This document shows positions 14,092 through 22,414 of a DNA stretch of 25,760 bases, piece by piece. Numbering within the stretch: the stretch's first letter is position 1; the number at the start of each line of letters is the position of its first letter. The DNA is from CAZEJK01 sp964512045 (lineage in GTDB: Bacteria > Acidobacteriota > Thermoanaerobaculia > Thermoanaerobaculales > Sulfomarinibacteraceae): the NCBI GenBank assembly GCA_964512045.1, contig CAZEJK010000053.1:1-25760 (forward strand). Reading direction: 5' to 3'. Under the pieces are notes generated by a model that did no database searches, had not been told where the DNA came from, and saw nothing but the letters and a program-made list of their open reading frames with translations. A program made the position numbers and the translations under genes.

Positions 14092-15684
14092 ATGGAGTCG
14101 AACGCGGAGACCAGCACTGGAGGTGCTGCTGCCGGTTCGCCGCAGCCGCAAGGGTTCGCTGTCGCGGAGCGTGACAAGGACCCAGAGACCGAGCAGCTGG
14201 ATCGGGCATTGCTGGCGCGGCCGCGGATCACGATCCGTCGGCGCCTGTTCACCACCATTGGTCTGTTCGCGCTCGGTGCGGTGGCGATCACCGTGATGAT
14301 GTGGGTGCTGATGGGGAAGGTGGAGCAGAAGATCCAGTTCATCTCCATCGCCGACCAGCTGAACTACGAGATTCTCCAGGCGCGGCGATTCGAGAAGAAC
14401 TACCTGCTGTACGGCAGCGACCTCGAGGAGGTGGTGCACCATATCGATGCTGCACACCTGGCGCTGAACCAGTCGAGGGCGGAGCTGGGCGCCTCGGTGA
14501 GCGCTGAGTGCCTGGTCAGTCTCGAGCGCAACCTCTGGCAGTACCGGGAGGCCGTCAACCTGCTCGACCGGATCGATCAGGCGAAGGTGAGAGAGACGTC
14601 CCATTCGAGAGCCGAGATCGAGAACGAGATCCGCGAGCTCGGCATTGAGCTGATCTCTTGCGGCGAGAGAGTCGCCAAGGAGGAGCGGGCGAGCGTGCGC
14701 AAGACGCTGGCAGTGTCGCGACTGATTCCAGCGGCCGGTCTGCTATTCGTCATCCTGCTGTCGTCGTACGGTACCTACTATCTATGGCGTCACATCATGC
14801 GCCGACTGAGCATCCTGATGGGAGTCGCGCACCGCATCGGCAAGGGCGACTTTGCTCCGATCGCTCCGGTCCGCAGGTACCGGGATGAGTTCACGGATCT
14901 GTCGATCGCCATCAACCATATGATTCGCGAGCTCGAGCGGCGGCAGGAGTTCCTGCTCCAGTCGCAGAAGCTGCGCGCCGTCGGCTCACTGACCGCAGGT
15001 GTGGCCCACGAGCTCAACAACCCGATCAACAACATCATGCTGTCCGCGGCCGTGCTCGAGGAGGAGTACGAGCGGCTTGGAGACGATGAGCGACGGGAGA
15101 TGGTCGCGGACGTGCTGTCCCAGGCCGATCGGGCGCGCAAGATCGTCCGCAACCTGCTCGACTTCGCCCGTGAAAGTGAGCTCGGCAGCGAGCTGCTGTC
15201 GATCCGAGATGCGGTGGAGGAGTCTCTCAGGGTCGCCTCCAATCAGCTGAAGCTGTCGGGCGTCAAGGTCGCGAACTCGATGCCTGAGAAGCTGCCAGAG
15301 GTTGTGGGCGATCGGCAGTACCTATCGCAGGTGTTCTTGAACCTGATCCTCAACGCGGTCGAGGCGATGCCGGATGGCGGGACGCTGTCATTCGATGCCG
15401 ACCTGAGCATGGATACCGGGTACCTGGCGGTACACGTGCGCGACACTGGGGTCGGAATGACCCCGCGAGTTGTGCAGTCGATCTTCGATCCCTTCTTCAC
15501 GACCAAGCCGACGGGAGTGGGAACCGGGCTCGGTCTTTCGGTGTCGATGGGGATCGTGCAGAAGCACGGCGGTGAGATCCAGGTGAAGAGCAAGGTCGGG
15601 GAGGGCAGCACGTTCACGGTCATTCTGCCGATCGCTGGCCACGCCCGTCATCAGGCGGACGACGAGGCGCCGACGGAGGTTTGA
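14092..15684 (+). CDS. Membrane sensor histidine kinase with helical periplasmic domain
   Basis: 530 aa. A cytoplasmic N-terminal tail leads to TM1 (about 52-74), a helical periplasmic sensor (75-208) carrying QARRFEKNYLLYG (96-108) as in helical-bundle sensors, and TM2 (about 209-231). HAMP follows (232-285), then HisKA with the phospho-acceptor His306 in GVAHELNNP. The catalytic domain has the N box (LNLILNAVEAM), G1 DTGVGM, F box FDPFF and G2 GTGLGL. All are intact, so it should autophosphorylate and pass phosphate to the receiver encoded just upstream. The HELNNP form places it with NtrB/ZraS-like kinases. The signal is unknown; location with SulP and TauE genes suggests an anion or redox cue (inference). 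It is the last gene of the operon. Confidence 0.93.
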   Translation: MESNAETSTGGAAAGSPQPQGFAVAERDKDPETEQLDRALLARPRITIRRRLFTTIGLFALGAVAITVMMWVLMGKVEQKIQFISIADQLNYEILQARRFEKNYLLYGSDLEEVVHHIDAAHLALNQSRAELGASVSAECLVSLERNLWQYREAVNLLDRIDQAKVRETSHSRAEIENEIRELGIELISCGERVAKEERASVRKTLAVSRLIPAAGLLFVILLSSYGTYYLWRHIMRRLSILMGVAHRIGKGDFAPIAPVRRYRDEFTDLSIAINHMIRELERRQEFLLQSQKLRAVGSLTAGVAHELNNPINNIMLSAAVLEEEYERLGDDERREMVADVLSQADRARKIVRNLLDFARESELGSELLSIRDAVEESLRVASNQLKLSGVKVANSMPEKLPEVVGDRQYLSQVFLNLILNAVEAMPDGGTLSFDADLSMDTGYLAVHVRDTGVGMTPRVVQSIFDPFFTTKPTGVGTGLGLSVSMGIVQKHGGEIQVKSKVGEGSTFTVILPIAGHARHQADDEAPTEV

Positions 15685-15897
15685 GCCGCCGGGCGACCGC
15701 GTAGCTGCAGCCCGTCCCCGGTTCCGGCTCCGGTCCTGGTCCCGCCATCCGGTTTCCGGCTACCCGGCTCCCGGCGATCATGCTTCGAGTTTTCGAAGAT
15801 GCGCGATGCTTGAGCCGCCAAGAATGAAGAGCTGAGAGCTGACAAGGTCGCTGCAGCTGTCGGGACACCGCCACGGGCGCGCCACATTGTTGTCACG
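15685..15897. other. Intergenic region with low-complexity repeats
   Basis: 15711-15776 is a run of GGTTCCGG/GGCTCCGG/GGTTTCCGG variants sharing CCCGGTTCCGGC with 158-169. CTTCGA-GTTT-TCGAAG (15783-15798) is a 6-bp hairpin, a weak terminator candidate for the kinase gene because no T-run follows. The 7-base unit AGAGCTG occurs twice in tandem at 15828-15841. No gene is supported. Confidence 0.5.
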
Positions 15898-18426
15898 ATG
15901 TGGGGGTCTATTGGTTGCATGAGATGGGGTATGGATGGACTCGCCGACCCAGTGCAGCAGCTCATGGCTTCGGCGCTGGGAGCGTTGCGTACGCGGCAGC
16001 TCTGGTGGCTCCTGGGCCGTGCAGCTGCGATTGGTATCATCGCCGGAGCGCTCGGGGGTTGGCTGGCGGCGCAGATGCTCCACTTCCCGCAGGTGGAGGC
16101 GCTCGAGTCGTTCGAGCCGCCTGCCACCAGCCGCGTACGGGCAGCCGACGGCACGGTGCTGGCCGTATGGGGGCGCCAGCGGCGGACCGAGCTGGCCTAC
16201 GGGGAGCTGCCGGAACATCTGGTGCACGCGGTGCTCGCGGCCGAGGACGCGGCGTTCTTCGAGCACGGCGGGGTCGATCTCCGCGGGCTCGTACGGGCCG
16301 CGGCGGTCTCGGTGGGACGGTCGGTCCGCGACCTGCGTCTGCATTCGCCAAAGGGCTGCTCGACACTCACCATGCAGCTGGCCAGGCAGCTGTTCCTCAG
16401 TCGCGAGAAGACCGTCGTGCGCAAGCTGAAGGAGATTCTGCTCGCGCTGGCGATCGAGAAGCGGTACTCGAAGGAGCAGATCTTCACCTTTTACGTCAAT
16501 CAGATCTGCCTCGGTCACGGAGCGTGGGGCGTGGAGTCCGCAGCTCGTCTCTACTTCGGCCGGAGTGCCCGCCAGCTGACCGTTGCGCAAGCCGCGATGC
16601 TCGCCGGCATGATTCAGAGCCCCAACGGGCTCTGGTCGCCGCTCGAACGGCCAGAGGACTCGAAGTGGCGGAGGGACTATGTCTTGGGCTGGATGTACAG
16701 ACGTGGCTTCCTGGACGAGGTCGAGTGGCAGCGCGCTCTCGACGAGCCGCTCGGTGCCGGTCGGCACCGGGAGTCGGAACCGTTGGCCGGGCACTTCGTC
16801 GAGTGGGTGCGGCGGCAGCTCGAAGAGCGACACGGCGAGGCGCTGCGTTCAGGCGGCCTCGATGTGGTCACCACACTCGATCCCGAGCTCCAGCGGGCAG
16901 CCTCGTCGGCGGTACGAGACGGGCTCGAGTCGCTCACGCGAGCGCGAGGTTGGCGGCCGGTGCGCAACGTTCTGGCCGGCGGGACGGTCAGCGATCCCGC
17001 AGCGTACGTGGACCCCACCTGGCGGCACGGACGCCGTCAGGGAGACCTTGTGCGCGCGGTCGTCACGCAGGTGGACTCCGAGATGGCGCGGTGCCGATCC
17101 GGTTCCCTGACGCTCGAGCTGGCTGCGACGGATGCGCGCTGGGCCGGACGACCGTTGCCGAGTCTGCTGAAACCCGGCGACCTGATCATGGTCCGGCTCG
17201 CCGGGCCAGTCGCCAGCGAGCCGATCCGCGTCGAGCTGGCGGTCGAGCCCGAGCTGGACGCTGCTCTGATGGCAGTGGACGTGGCCACCGGCGATGTCCT
17301 GGCGATGGTCGGCGGATTCGATGTCGGACGGAGCCAGTTCAACTGCGCGACGGATGCGAGACGGCAGCCGGGCTCTGCCTTCAAGCCGATCGTGCTGCTC
17401 ACGGCCTTCGAGAGCGGCTTGACGCCAGCGGACGTGGTGTTCGACGCTCCGTTTCTGCTGGAGGATGGTGCCGGCGGCCCCGGCTACTGCCCGAAGAACT
17501 ACGAGCCGGCGTACTTCGGTATCACCACGGTGCGGAGAGCCATCGAGGAGAGCTACAACGCCTCGATTGTCAAGCTCCAGCAGCGGATCGGTGGCGAGCA
17601 GGTGGTCGCCACCGCACGCCGGCTCGGTCTGTCGGGACCGCTCGAGCCATACCCCTCGCTGGCGTTGGGGTCGTTCGAGGTGTCGCTCGAGGAGCTGGTG
17701 CGGGCGTACGCCGGAATCGCCGCGCTCGGCGAGCTGCCGCATATCCGCGGTGTGCGTTCCATTTCGACCCGGGACGGCAGGGTGCATCAGACCGTCCCGG
17801 ATCGCGAGCGTGTGGCAGACCCGCAGCGCGTCTACCAGACGCTCCACGTCTTGCGTGGCGTCATCGATGAAGGGACCGGAGCCGCCGCCCGTGACCTCCC
17901 GGGTGATCTGGCCGGTAAGACAGGGACCACCGACGCGTTCTCGAACGCGTGGTTTGTCGGGTTCACGCCACGGATCGCGGTGGGTGTCTGGGTTGGGCAC
18001 CGCGACAGCAACCGCCCAATCGGGCCGGGGATGACCGGGTCACGGGCCGCGCTGCCGATCTGGATCGACTTCATGGAGACGTACCTGACGAGCACGAGAG
18101 GGAGCGGGGACCGAGGCACGTTCGCGGTTCCGCAGGGGGTGACGTTCGTGCCGGTGGACCGGTTCAACGGGTGTCTGGCGAATGCCAGCTCGAGGGCGGT
18201 GGTGCGCGAGGCGTTCCTGGACGGGAGCGCTCCGGACGAGAGCTGCTTCCCGTACCCACCGCGCCTCGGTGACCTCCCCTGGCCGATGCAGTGGGCGGTG
18301 TACGCTCCGCGTCCGGGAGAGCCCGAGCCCACCGCGGCTGCAGTCACGGTCGCCGACAGCAGGCTCGGTGCCGAGCCGAGATCGAGCCGGCCGAGGCACG
18401 CTCTCGTGCTTACCGGGCCTCCGTGA
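15898..18426 (+). CDS. Bifunctional class A penicillin-binding protein (PBP1A-type)
   Basis: 842 aa from ATG 15898; ATG 15919 and 15931 are possible and none has a strong ribosome-binding site. A membrane anchor (about 36-60) precedes a GT51 glycosyltransferase domain with Glu116 in AEDAAFFEHGGVD and GCSTLTMQLARQL (153-165). A linker and the transpeptidase domain follow, with Ser493-x-x-Lys496 (GSAFKP), SYN 552-554 and KTGT from 674. It polymerises and cross-links peptidoglycan on the periplasmic side. In the third glycosyltransferase motif the residue usually Glu (ILExYLN) is Thr (IFTFYVN). The C-terminal tail has two Cys (NGCLANAS, DESC) that could pair. The gene stands alone, and its 3' end overlaps the convergent membrane-protein gene by 17 bp. 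Confidence 0.93.
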   Translation: MWGSIGCMRWGMDGLADPVQQLMASALGALRTRQLWWLLGRAAAIGIIAGALGGWLAAQMLHFPQVEALESFEPPATSRVRAADGTVLAVWGRQRRTELAYGELPEHLVHAVLAAEDAAFFEHGGVDLRGLVRAAAVSVGRSVRDLRLHSPKGCSTLTMQLARQLFLSREKTVVRKLKEILLALAIEKRYSKEQIFTFYVNQICLGHGAWGVESAARLYFGRSARQLTVAQAAMLAGMIQSPNGLWSPLERPEDSKWRRDYVLGWMYRRGFLDEVEWQRALDEPLGAGRHRESEPLAGHFVEWVRRQLEERHGEALRSGGLDVVTTLDPELQRAASSAVRDGLESLTRARGWRPVRNVLAGGTVSDPAAYVDPTWRHGRRQGDLVRAVVTQVDSEMARCRSGSLTLELAATDARWAGRPLPSLLKPGDLIMVRLAGPVASEPIRVELAVEPELDAALMAVDVATGDVLAMVGGFDVGRSQFNCATDARRQPGSAFKPIVLLTAFESGLTPADVVFDAPFLLEDGAGGPGYCPKNYEPAYFGITTVRRAIEESYNASIVKLQQRIGGEQVVATARRLGLSGPLEPYPSLALGSFEVSLEELVRAYAGIAALGELPHIRGVRSISTRDGRVHQTVPDRERVADPQRVYQTLHVLRGVIDEGTGAAARDLPGDLAGKTGTTDAFSNAWFVGFTPRIAVGVWVGHRDSNRPIGPGMTGSRAALPIWIDFMETYLTSTRGSGDRGTFAVPQGVTFVPVDRFNGCLANASSRAVVREAFLDGSAPDESCFPYPPRLGDLPWPMQWAVYAPRPGEPEPTAAAVTVADSRLGAEPRSSRPRHALVLTGPP

Positions 18427-19060
18427 TGCTGGCCACATGCTCACGCTGGATCGGAAACCGCATCTCCCCGGTTCCCATCTTGCGAAGGACGTCGAGCGTG
18501 GTGGCATCGTAGGTGACCAGAGTGACCACGGCCGTTCGTCTGTTGTGGTAGGTGATCAGCACCCGCCTCCCGACGAGATGCTCGAGCGCGCGATCGCTCG
18601 TGTCGGCCAACCGGACGACGATCGGGGTCGCGGTCGCCTTTGCCCGAGGCAGTTGCATCGCCGCCGGCGTTGAGCGCAGACCGCTGAGCTTGCGTTGCAG
18701 CTGGTCGATGGAAATCGTGGGCTGCGGGGTTTCGGTTGGTCTGAAACCGGATCGGTTGAACGCGTCGTACGAGCCAGAGGAAGAGGCCGCGTGCGCCGAC
18801 TGCTCCGCAACGAGCTCGGGTTCGCTCGAGGTCGGAATCAGAATGATGCCCACCACGCACAAGCCGATCGCCGCAAGCCAGAGCTTCAGCGGACCCTTCG
18901 ACTCCTCCCAGTGGAGGAAAAGGAACGCAATCCAGATCGGCCAGAGGAATATCAGGCCGATGCCCCAAAGAAGGTGGACTCGAAACCCCCGGATGACGAT
19001 CATGGTCTGTGCGACGAGTGCGCATACAGCACCAGCGATAATCAAGAAGAGGAACATCAT
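18410..19060 (-). CDS. Membrane protein with possible Sm-like C-terminal domain
   Basis: 216 aa of unrecognised family. Three hydrophobic helices occupy residues 2-22, 28-49 and 58-76 (SP-less, MMFLFLIIAGAVCALVAQ at the start). A low-complexity Ser/Pro/Thr linker (about 77-140) follows, then a small beta-rich domain (about 145-216): LVGRRVLITYHNRRTAVVTLVTYDA and IQREHVASITEA. That pattern of short strands with a closing I-x-x-I resembles Sm/Hfq-like barrels (inference from pattern only). Codon use matches neighbours. ATG 19060 and ATG 19057 are alternative starts. The gene is monocistronic; its stop lies inside the last codons of the PBP gene. Confidence 0.7.
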   Translation of the reverse strand: MMFLFLIIAGAVCALVAQTMIVIRGFRVHLLWGIGLIFLWPIWIAFLFLHWEESKGPLKLWLAAIGLCVVGIILIPTSSEPELVAEQSAHAASSSGSYDAFNRSGFRPTETPQPTISIDQLQRKLSGLRSTPAAMQLPRAKATATPIVVRLADTSDRALEHLVGRRVLITYHNRRTAVVTLVTYDATTLDVLRKMGTGEMRFPIQREHVASITEAR

Positions 19061-19424
19061 GGAGGGTGCTGTCTCCTCTCAACCTCTGTCGGTCGCTCCA
19101 CGATACCACTGCGGGTGGTTGCGTGGGAAAGGAATAGAGGATTTCTCCGGCTGCGGGTCGGCAAAGCCCTCCAGTGCGACGCCACAGCTGGCCGGACCTG
19201 GATCCGACGAGAACCTCGGCCACCGGTCGCCGGACTGGGGTCTCGGATGGTGCTGTCCTCTTGACCTAGGTCGGTTGTCGGCGGTGATCGATCGCTTCGA
19301 TGCCGGTGTGATCGGTCGGAGGATGCATGGGCGCACCCTCCGTGAGCATACACTCCTTTGGCGAGCGGCCCGCGGTGACCTCGGCGGTTCCTGTGCTCGA
19401 AGGCAAGCCCAGTCAGCTAGGAGG
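19061..19424. other. Intergenic region with an imperfect direct repeat
   Basis: GGTGCTGTC-rich segments at 19065-19095 and 19249-19277 match at about three quarters of positions (both contain GGTGCTGTC, CCTCT, ACCT and GTCGGT) and bracket about 150 bp. The second contains the perfect 10-bp palindrome GACCTAGGTC (19263-19272). Open frames here are short with protein-unlike composition. The region must also hold the promoter of the minus-strand gene starting at 19060, which I could not place. Confidence 0.4.
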
Positions 19425-20585
19425 TCAGTCGCTGTCGCAGCACGCGTGGGCGAACATCGCCGCGTACAGGTGCGCTGCGTGCTCCACCTCGTCGAGGGCC
19501 ACGTGCTCGTGGGGCGTGTGGGCGACCTCGAGACGGCCGGGGCCGCAGACGATGGGAGCGGCACCGTCGAGGAACAGCGGGCTGGCGTCGGAGTGGGACC
19601 GAAAGGTGCCGGGCCTGAACTCCAGGCCAGAGCTTTCGAATGCCCGTCGGACGGGCCGCAGCCGCGGGTCGTCGGCTTTGACGGACCAGCCGGCGTGCCG
19701 GTAGTCCTCGGCGTACTCCAAGACGCAGCCCGGGTGCTCGTCCGATGCGGGGCCGCGCGCGGCCTCCACCACCTCGGCGGCGACGTCCGGAGACATGCTC
19801 GGAGCGAAGTGGATATCGAGCTCCGCTGTGCACCGCTCGGCGACGGCGAACAACGAGCCGCCGCCGCTTATCGTGCGAGGGTTGAGGGCGATCCGCTCCG
19901 GGTGTGGGAGCTCGCGGCGGGTGTTGAGGGTGCCGAGGAGCCAGCTGAGCATGGCGTGGATCGCGCTCGATCCGACCTCGGGCAGAGCGGCGTGGGCGCG
20001 GCTGCCGCGGCTCGACAGGATCGCCTCGATGTACCCGTAGTGGTCGAGGCACGGCGTGAGCCCGGTGGGCTCGCCGACGATGGCCAGTGGAGCGTGAACG
20101 GTCTCGCGGAGCGCGTCGATACCGTCGCCGTACTCCTCCTCACCAACCACCAGCGCAACACACAGCCCATGGTGGAGCTCCACCTCGCTCGCCGCGAGCG
20201 CTGTGACGGCCTCCACAGCGGCCGCGCATCCGGACTTCATGTCTGCGGCGCCGAGGCCGTGGAGTAGCCCATCGGATATGGTCGCGTGGGGGTGCTCTTC
20301 ATCCACGGCAGCGACGGTGTCGACATGGCCGACCCAGAGGAGGCGGACCGGCTCCGGCCCGAGTCGGACGATCAGGTTGGCACGCGGAATGCCGCCGCCT
20401 TCAGCTCCTCCGGCCACCGGCTGGCGCTGGTACGGGATGCCGTTGGCCTCGAGGTGGCGAGCGAAGACTCGGGTGGCGGGCTCCTCGGCAAAGCTCGGGC
20501 TGTAGTGGTCGACGGCGTCGGCCAGAAGCTCGGTGAGCCGTTCACGGTCGATGCGGGCGGCGATCTCAGCGATGATGCTGTCCAT
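19425..20585 (-). CDS. M20-family metallo-deacylase (ArgE/DapE-type)
   Basis: 386 aa, normal for M20 enzymes, which use two zinc ions to hydrolyse N-acyl amino acids or small peptides in the cytoplasm. Metal ligands and catalytic residues are visible: His87 and Asp89 in VGHVDTV, bridging Asp115 in GAADMKSG, the EEE run at 149-151 (general base and metal ligand), Glu172 in VGEPT, and a terminal His in EVAHTPHEHV (356-361). The closest named relatives by motif are acetylornithine deacetylase and succinyl-diaminopimelate desuccinylase, but no arg or dap gene is near, so the substrate is open. Its start overlaps the end of the upstream acetyltransferase gene by 20 bp, so the pair is coupled: one enzyme may add and the other remove an acyl group, or both may act in one route (inference). 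Confidence 0.9.
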   Translation of the reverse strand: MDSIIAEIAARIDRERLTELLADAVDHYSPSFAEEPATRVFARHLEANGIPYQRQPVAGGAEGGGIPRANLIVRLGPEPVRLLWVGHVDTVAAVDEEHPHATISDGLLHGLGAADMKSGCAAAVEAVTALAASEVELHHGLCVALVVGEEEYGDGIDALRETVHAPLAIVGEPTGLTPCLDHYGYIEAILSSRGSRAHAALPEVGSSAIHAMLSWLLGTLNTRRELPHPERIALNPRTISGGGSLFAVAERCTAELDIHFAPSMSPDVAAEVVEAARGPASDEHPGCVLEYAEDYRHAGWSVKADDPRLRPVRRAFESSGLEFRPGTFRSHSDASPLFLDGAAPIVCGPGRLEVAHTPHEHVALDEVEHAAHLYAAMFAHACCDSD

Positions 20586-21090
20586 TGCTTTCCTCGTGCT
20601 TCTTGCGGATGTAGGTCGGATCGTGGGTCAGGTTCTTGGTGAGGTACACGTGGTCGCGCTGGTTGCCGAAGCCGTGCTTGCGGAACAGCCTCAGCGCCGG
20701 CTCGTTGTCCGCTTCGGTGTCCACCATCAGCATGCGCACACCCTGGTCGATGAACACCCTGGTCAACCGGTCGAGCAGGCGACCCCCGATGCCGCGCCGA
20801 CTGATGTTGGGATCCACGCCCAACCACGCCAGGTAGCCGTAGACCCAGGGGCCCGAGCGCTTCTCGAGCACGGTGCCGAGGGCGAAGCCGGCAAGACGGT
20901 CACCGAGATCCGCCACGAGGCAGGTCTCAGCGGAGGTGGCGTACAGGTTCAGCACCTCCGACTCGTCCCACGTGCGGTAGAGCGTTGGCCAGCGGTCGGC
21001 GGTGAAGAGCTTCAAACCGAGACGGAACACCGGTGCGATGTCCTCCAGCTCCATCTCGCGAATCTCCAGATCGGTACCGTTTGAGCTCAT
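20566..21090 (-). CDS. GNAT-family N-acetyltransferase
   Basis: 174 aa. The acetyl-CoA-binding motif A is present as LAWLGVDPNISRRGIGGRLL (88-105), with a preceding strand LAGFALGTVL and a following DNEPALRLFRKHGF (motif B-like), the common GNAT end. It probably transfers an acetyl group to an amine. AAGGAG lies 8 bases before ATG 21090. A 5-bp hairpin (CGGCC/GGCCG) directly precedes that site and might tune translation. It is first in a two-gene operon with the M20 deacylase. The C-terminal tail (KKHEESNGQHHR) is basic and lies in the overlap with the next gene. The substrate is unknown. Confidence 0.88.
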   Translation of the reverse strand: MSSNGTDLEIREMELEDIAPVFRLGLKLFTADRWPTLYRTWDESEVLNLYATSAETCLVADLGDRLAGFALGTVLEKRSGPWVYGYLAWLGVDPNISRRGIGGRLLDRLTRVFIDQGVRMLMVDTEADNEPALRLFRKHGFGNQRDHVYLTKNLTHDPTYIRKKHEESNGQHHR

Positions 21091-21453
21091 CAGTGCTCTC
21101 CTTCGGCCTTCGACGGCCGGTGTGACAGGTGCTCAGAGTATCGTGTCGGCGGTTGAAGTGAACCCAGAGTGACCTATCCGTCGACGTCGGAGTGGGGAGA
21201 CCTCCTCACCTCGGGCCGCCGCGGCCACATCTGTCGTACGGCCGGACTGTATCACGCGTCAGTCGGGTGCGCTGGCACCACGTGGCGGGAGCCCTCTGAC
21301 GCATTGTCAATGGTCAATGGAGGTGCAGGCGCCTTCGGCCGGTGCGAGACCATCGCGGGTGCGGATGCTACCGGAGGCCGCCGGTCGGTGTTCCGACTCC
21401 GATCAGGTCGAGCGGTGGGGTGGCTCGGCCAGCGACGCGCTCCTCGACGAAGC
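21091..21453. other. Intergenic region, no gene seen
   Basis: This separates the trpC-like gene (ending at 21454) from the acetyltransferase start. A weak minus-strand -10 (GATACT, complement of about 21137-21142) may serve the acetyltransferase operon. The tandem 7-mer GTCAATG at 21306-21319 and several GC-rich hairpins are present. No RNA family could be recognised by eye and no supported open frame exists. Confidence 0.4.
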
Positions 21454-22263
21454 TCATCGCTTCGTGCGGTTCGGGTTCGTCTCGAGCCCCTGGATAGCGG
21501 CGCTGCGAAGGCGGCGGATGGTCGTGTCAGGGCGGACCGACTGCATCACCACCTCGCCCGTGATGATCCCGTCGAACCCCGCGGACAGGAGGCGGGCCAC
21601 ATGGTGCGGAGCGTCCAACCCGCCTTCCGACAGGACTGCCATAGCGGATGCCGGCTGCTCGCGCAGCACGTCTTCTGGTGCACCTGTTTGGTTGGTGGCA
21701 TGAGCCCAGTCGATACTGAGGATCCGGCCAGACGCTTCCGACGGCGTCAGCCGCTCTCCAGGGGAGAGCGACAGCATCACCTGAAGATGGTAGCTGTCCG
21801 CGACGTCGAGCAGGCGGTCGAGATCGTCGATGACCGCGGGGTAGAGAACGATCCCATCGGCGCCTGCGAGAGCACTCTCGGCGATCTGACGAGGCGTCAG
21901 AAGAAGATCGCGGCGGAGCACTGGCACTGGCACTGCGCGTCTGGCGTGGGCGATCCACGAGGCGTCGCCGGCGTACAGGCTCGGCTCGGTAGTGACGACA
22001 AGACCGGTGGCGCCCCCGCTCACGCACGCCGCCGCAAGCTCCTCGATGACGAACGGATCGCGCAGCGTTCCAACACGTGGCGAGGCCCTGCGCAGCTCGG
22101 CGAGGACGATCGGCGCGTGCGCCGAGGTGAGGCTCCGCAGGCCGTTTCGCCGGCGCCGCTCGGATGCCTGGCGCGCTGCGTGGAGCAGACTCGAAGGCGC
22201 CGGGATCGCGGCGTGTCGACGCTGAGTATCGACGACAAGGCAGTCGAGCAACGTGCGGTCCAT
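21454..22263 (-). CDS. Indole-3-glycerol-phosphate-synthase-like protein lacking key catalytic residues
   Basis: 269 aa from ATG 22263, preceded by GGAGGGG; a longer frame to 22377 starts in low-quality sequence and is not used. TrpC-type beta/alpha barrel landmarks are plain: APIVLAELRRASPRVGTLRD (50-69), SGGATGLVVTTEPSLYAGD, VPVPVLRRDLLLTPRQIAES, AGADGIVLY, SEGGL (212-216) and DGIITGEVVM. Compared with known synthases, Glu56 and Ser212 remain, but the catalytic Lys of EIKR is Arg58, the Lys of LRKDF is Arg118, the Glu of VEVH is Ser165 and the Asn of INNR is lost. No other trp gene is near. Synthase activity is doubtful, and it may be a repurposed barrel. It diverges from the AsnRS gene across 151 bp. 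Confidence 0.75.
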   Translation of the reverse strand: MDRTLLDCLVVDTQRRHAAIPAPSSLLHAARQASERRRRNGLRSLTSAHAPIVLAELRRASPRVGTLRDPFVIEELAAACVSGGATGLVVTTEPSLYAGDASWIAHARRAVPVPVLRRDLLLTPRQIAESALAGADGIVLYPAVIDDLDRLLDVADSYHLQVMLSLSPGERLTPSEASGRILSIDWAHATNQTGAPEDVLREQPASAMAVLSEGGLDAPHHVARLLSAGFDGIITGEVVMQSVRPDTTIRRLRSAAIQGLETNPNRTKR

Positions 22264-22387
22264 GCCCCTCCAGTGCGTTGACGGCCGGCAGCTTCGGCTC
22301 GCTATGTTTGTCTGGTGGCGCTGCGAGCCCTTGCGAAAGGCAGTATTGTGCCCGAGCGCGCGGCGATCGTCCACCATCAGCGTGGTG

Positions 22388-22410
22388 TAGAATCTCGGTC
22401 CTGTGGGAGG
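22388..22410 (+). promoter_or_regulatory. Probable -10 box and ribosome-binding site of asnS
   Basis: TAGAAT (22388-22393) is a 5/6 match to the -10 consensus, but the hexamer 17 bp upstream is poor. GGGAGG (22405-22410) lies 4 bases before ATG 22415 and fixes that start over the in-frame GTG at 22403. The predicted leader is about 15-20 bases, too short for a T-box or attenuator. Confidence 0.45.
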
Positions 22411-22414
22411 CGGT

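Noticed and set aside
21240..21310. Paired segments suggesting a structured RNA or riboswitch
   Set aside because: Short GC stems only, with no match to a riboswitch core that I could recognise and not adjacent to a fitting start codon.
22264..22377. N-terminal extension of the TrpC-like protein
   Set aside because: The extra 38 residues are low-quality sequence reaching toward the asnS promoter; ATG 22263 has GGAGGGG upstream and gives the family length.
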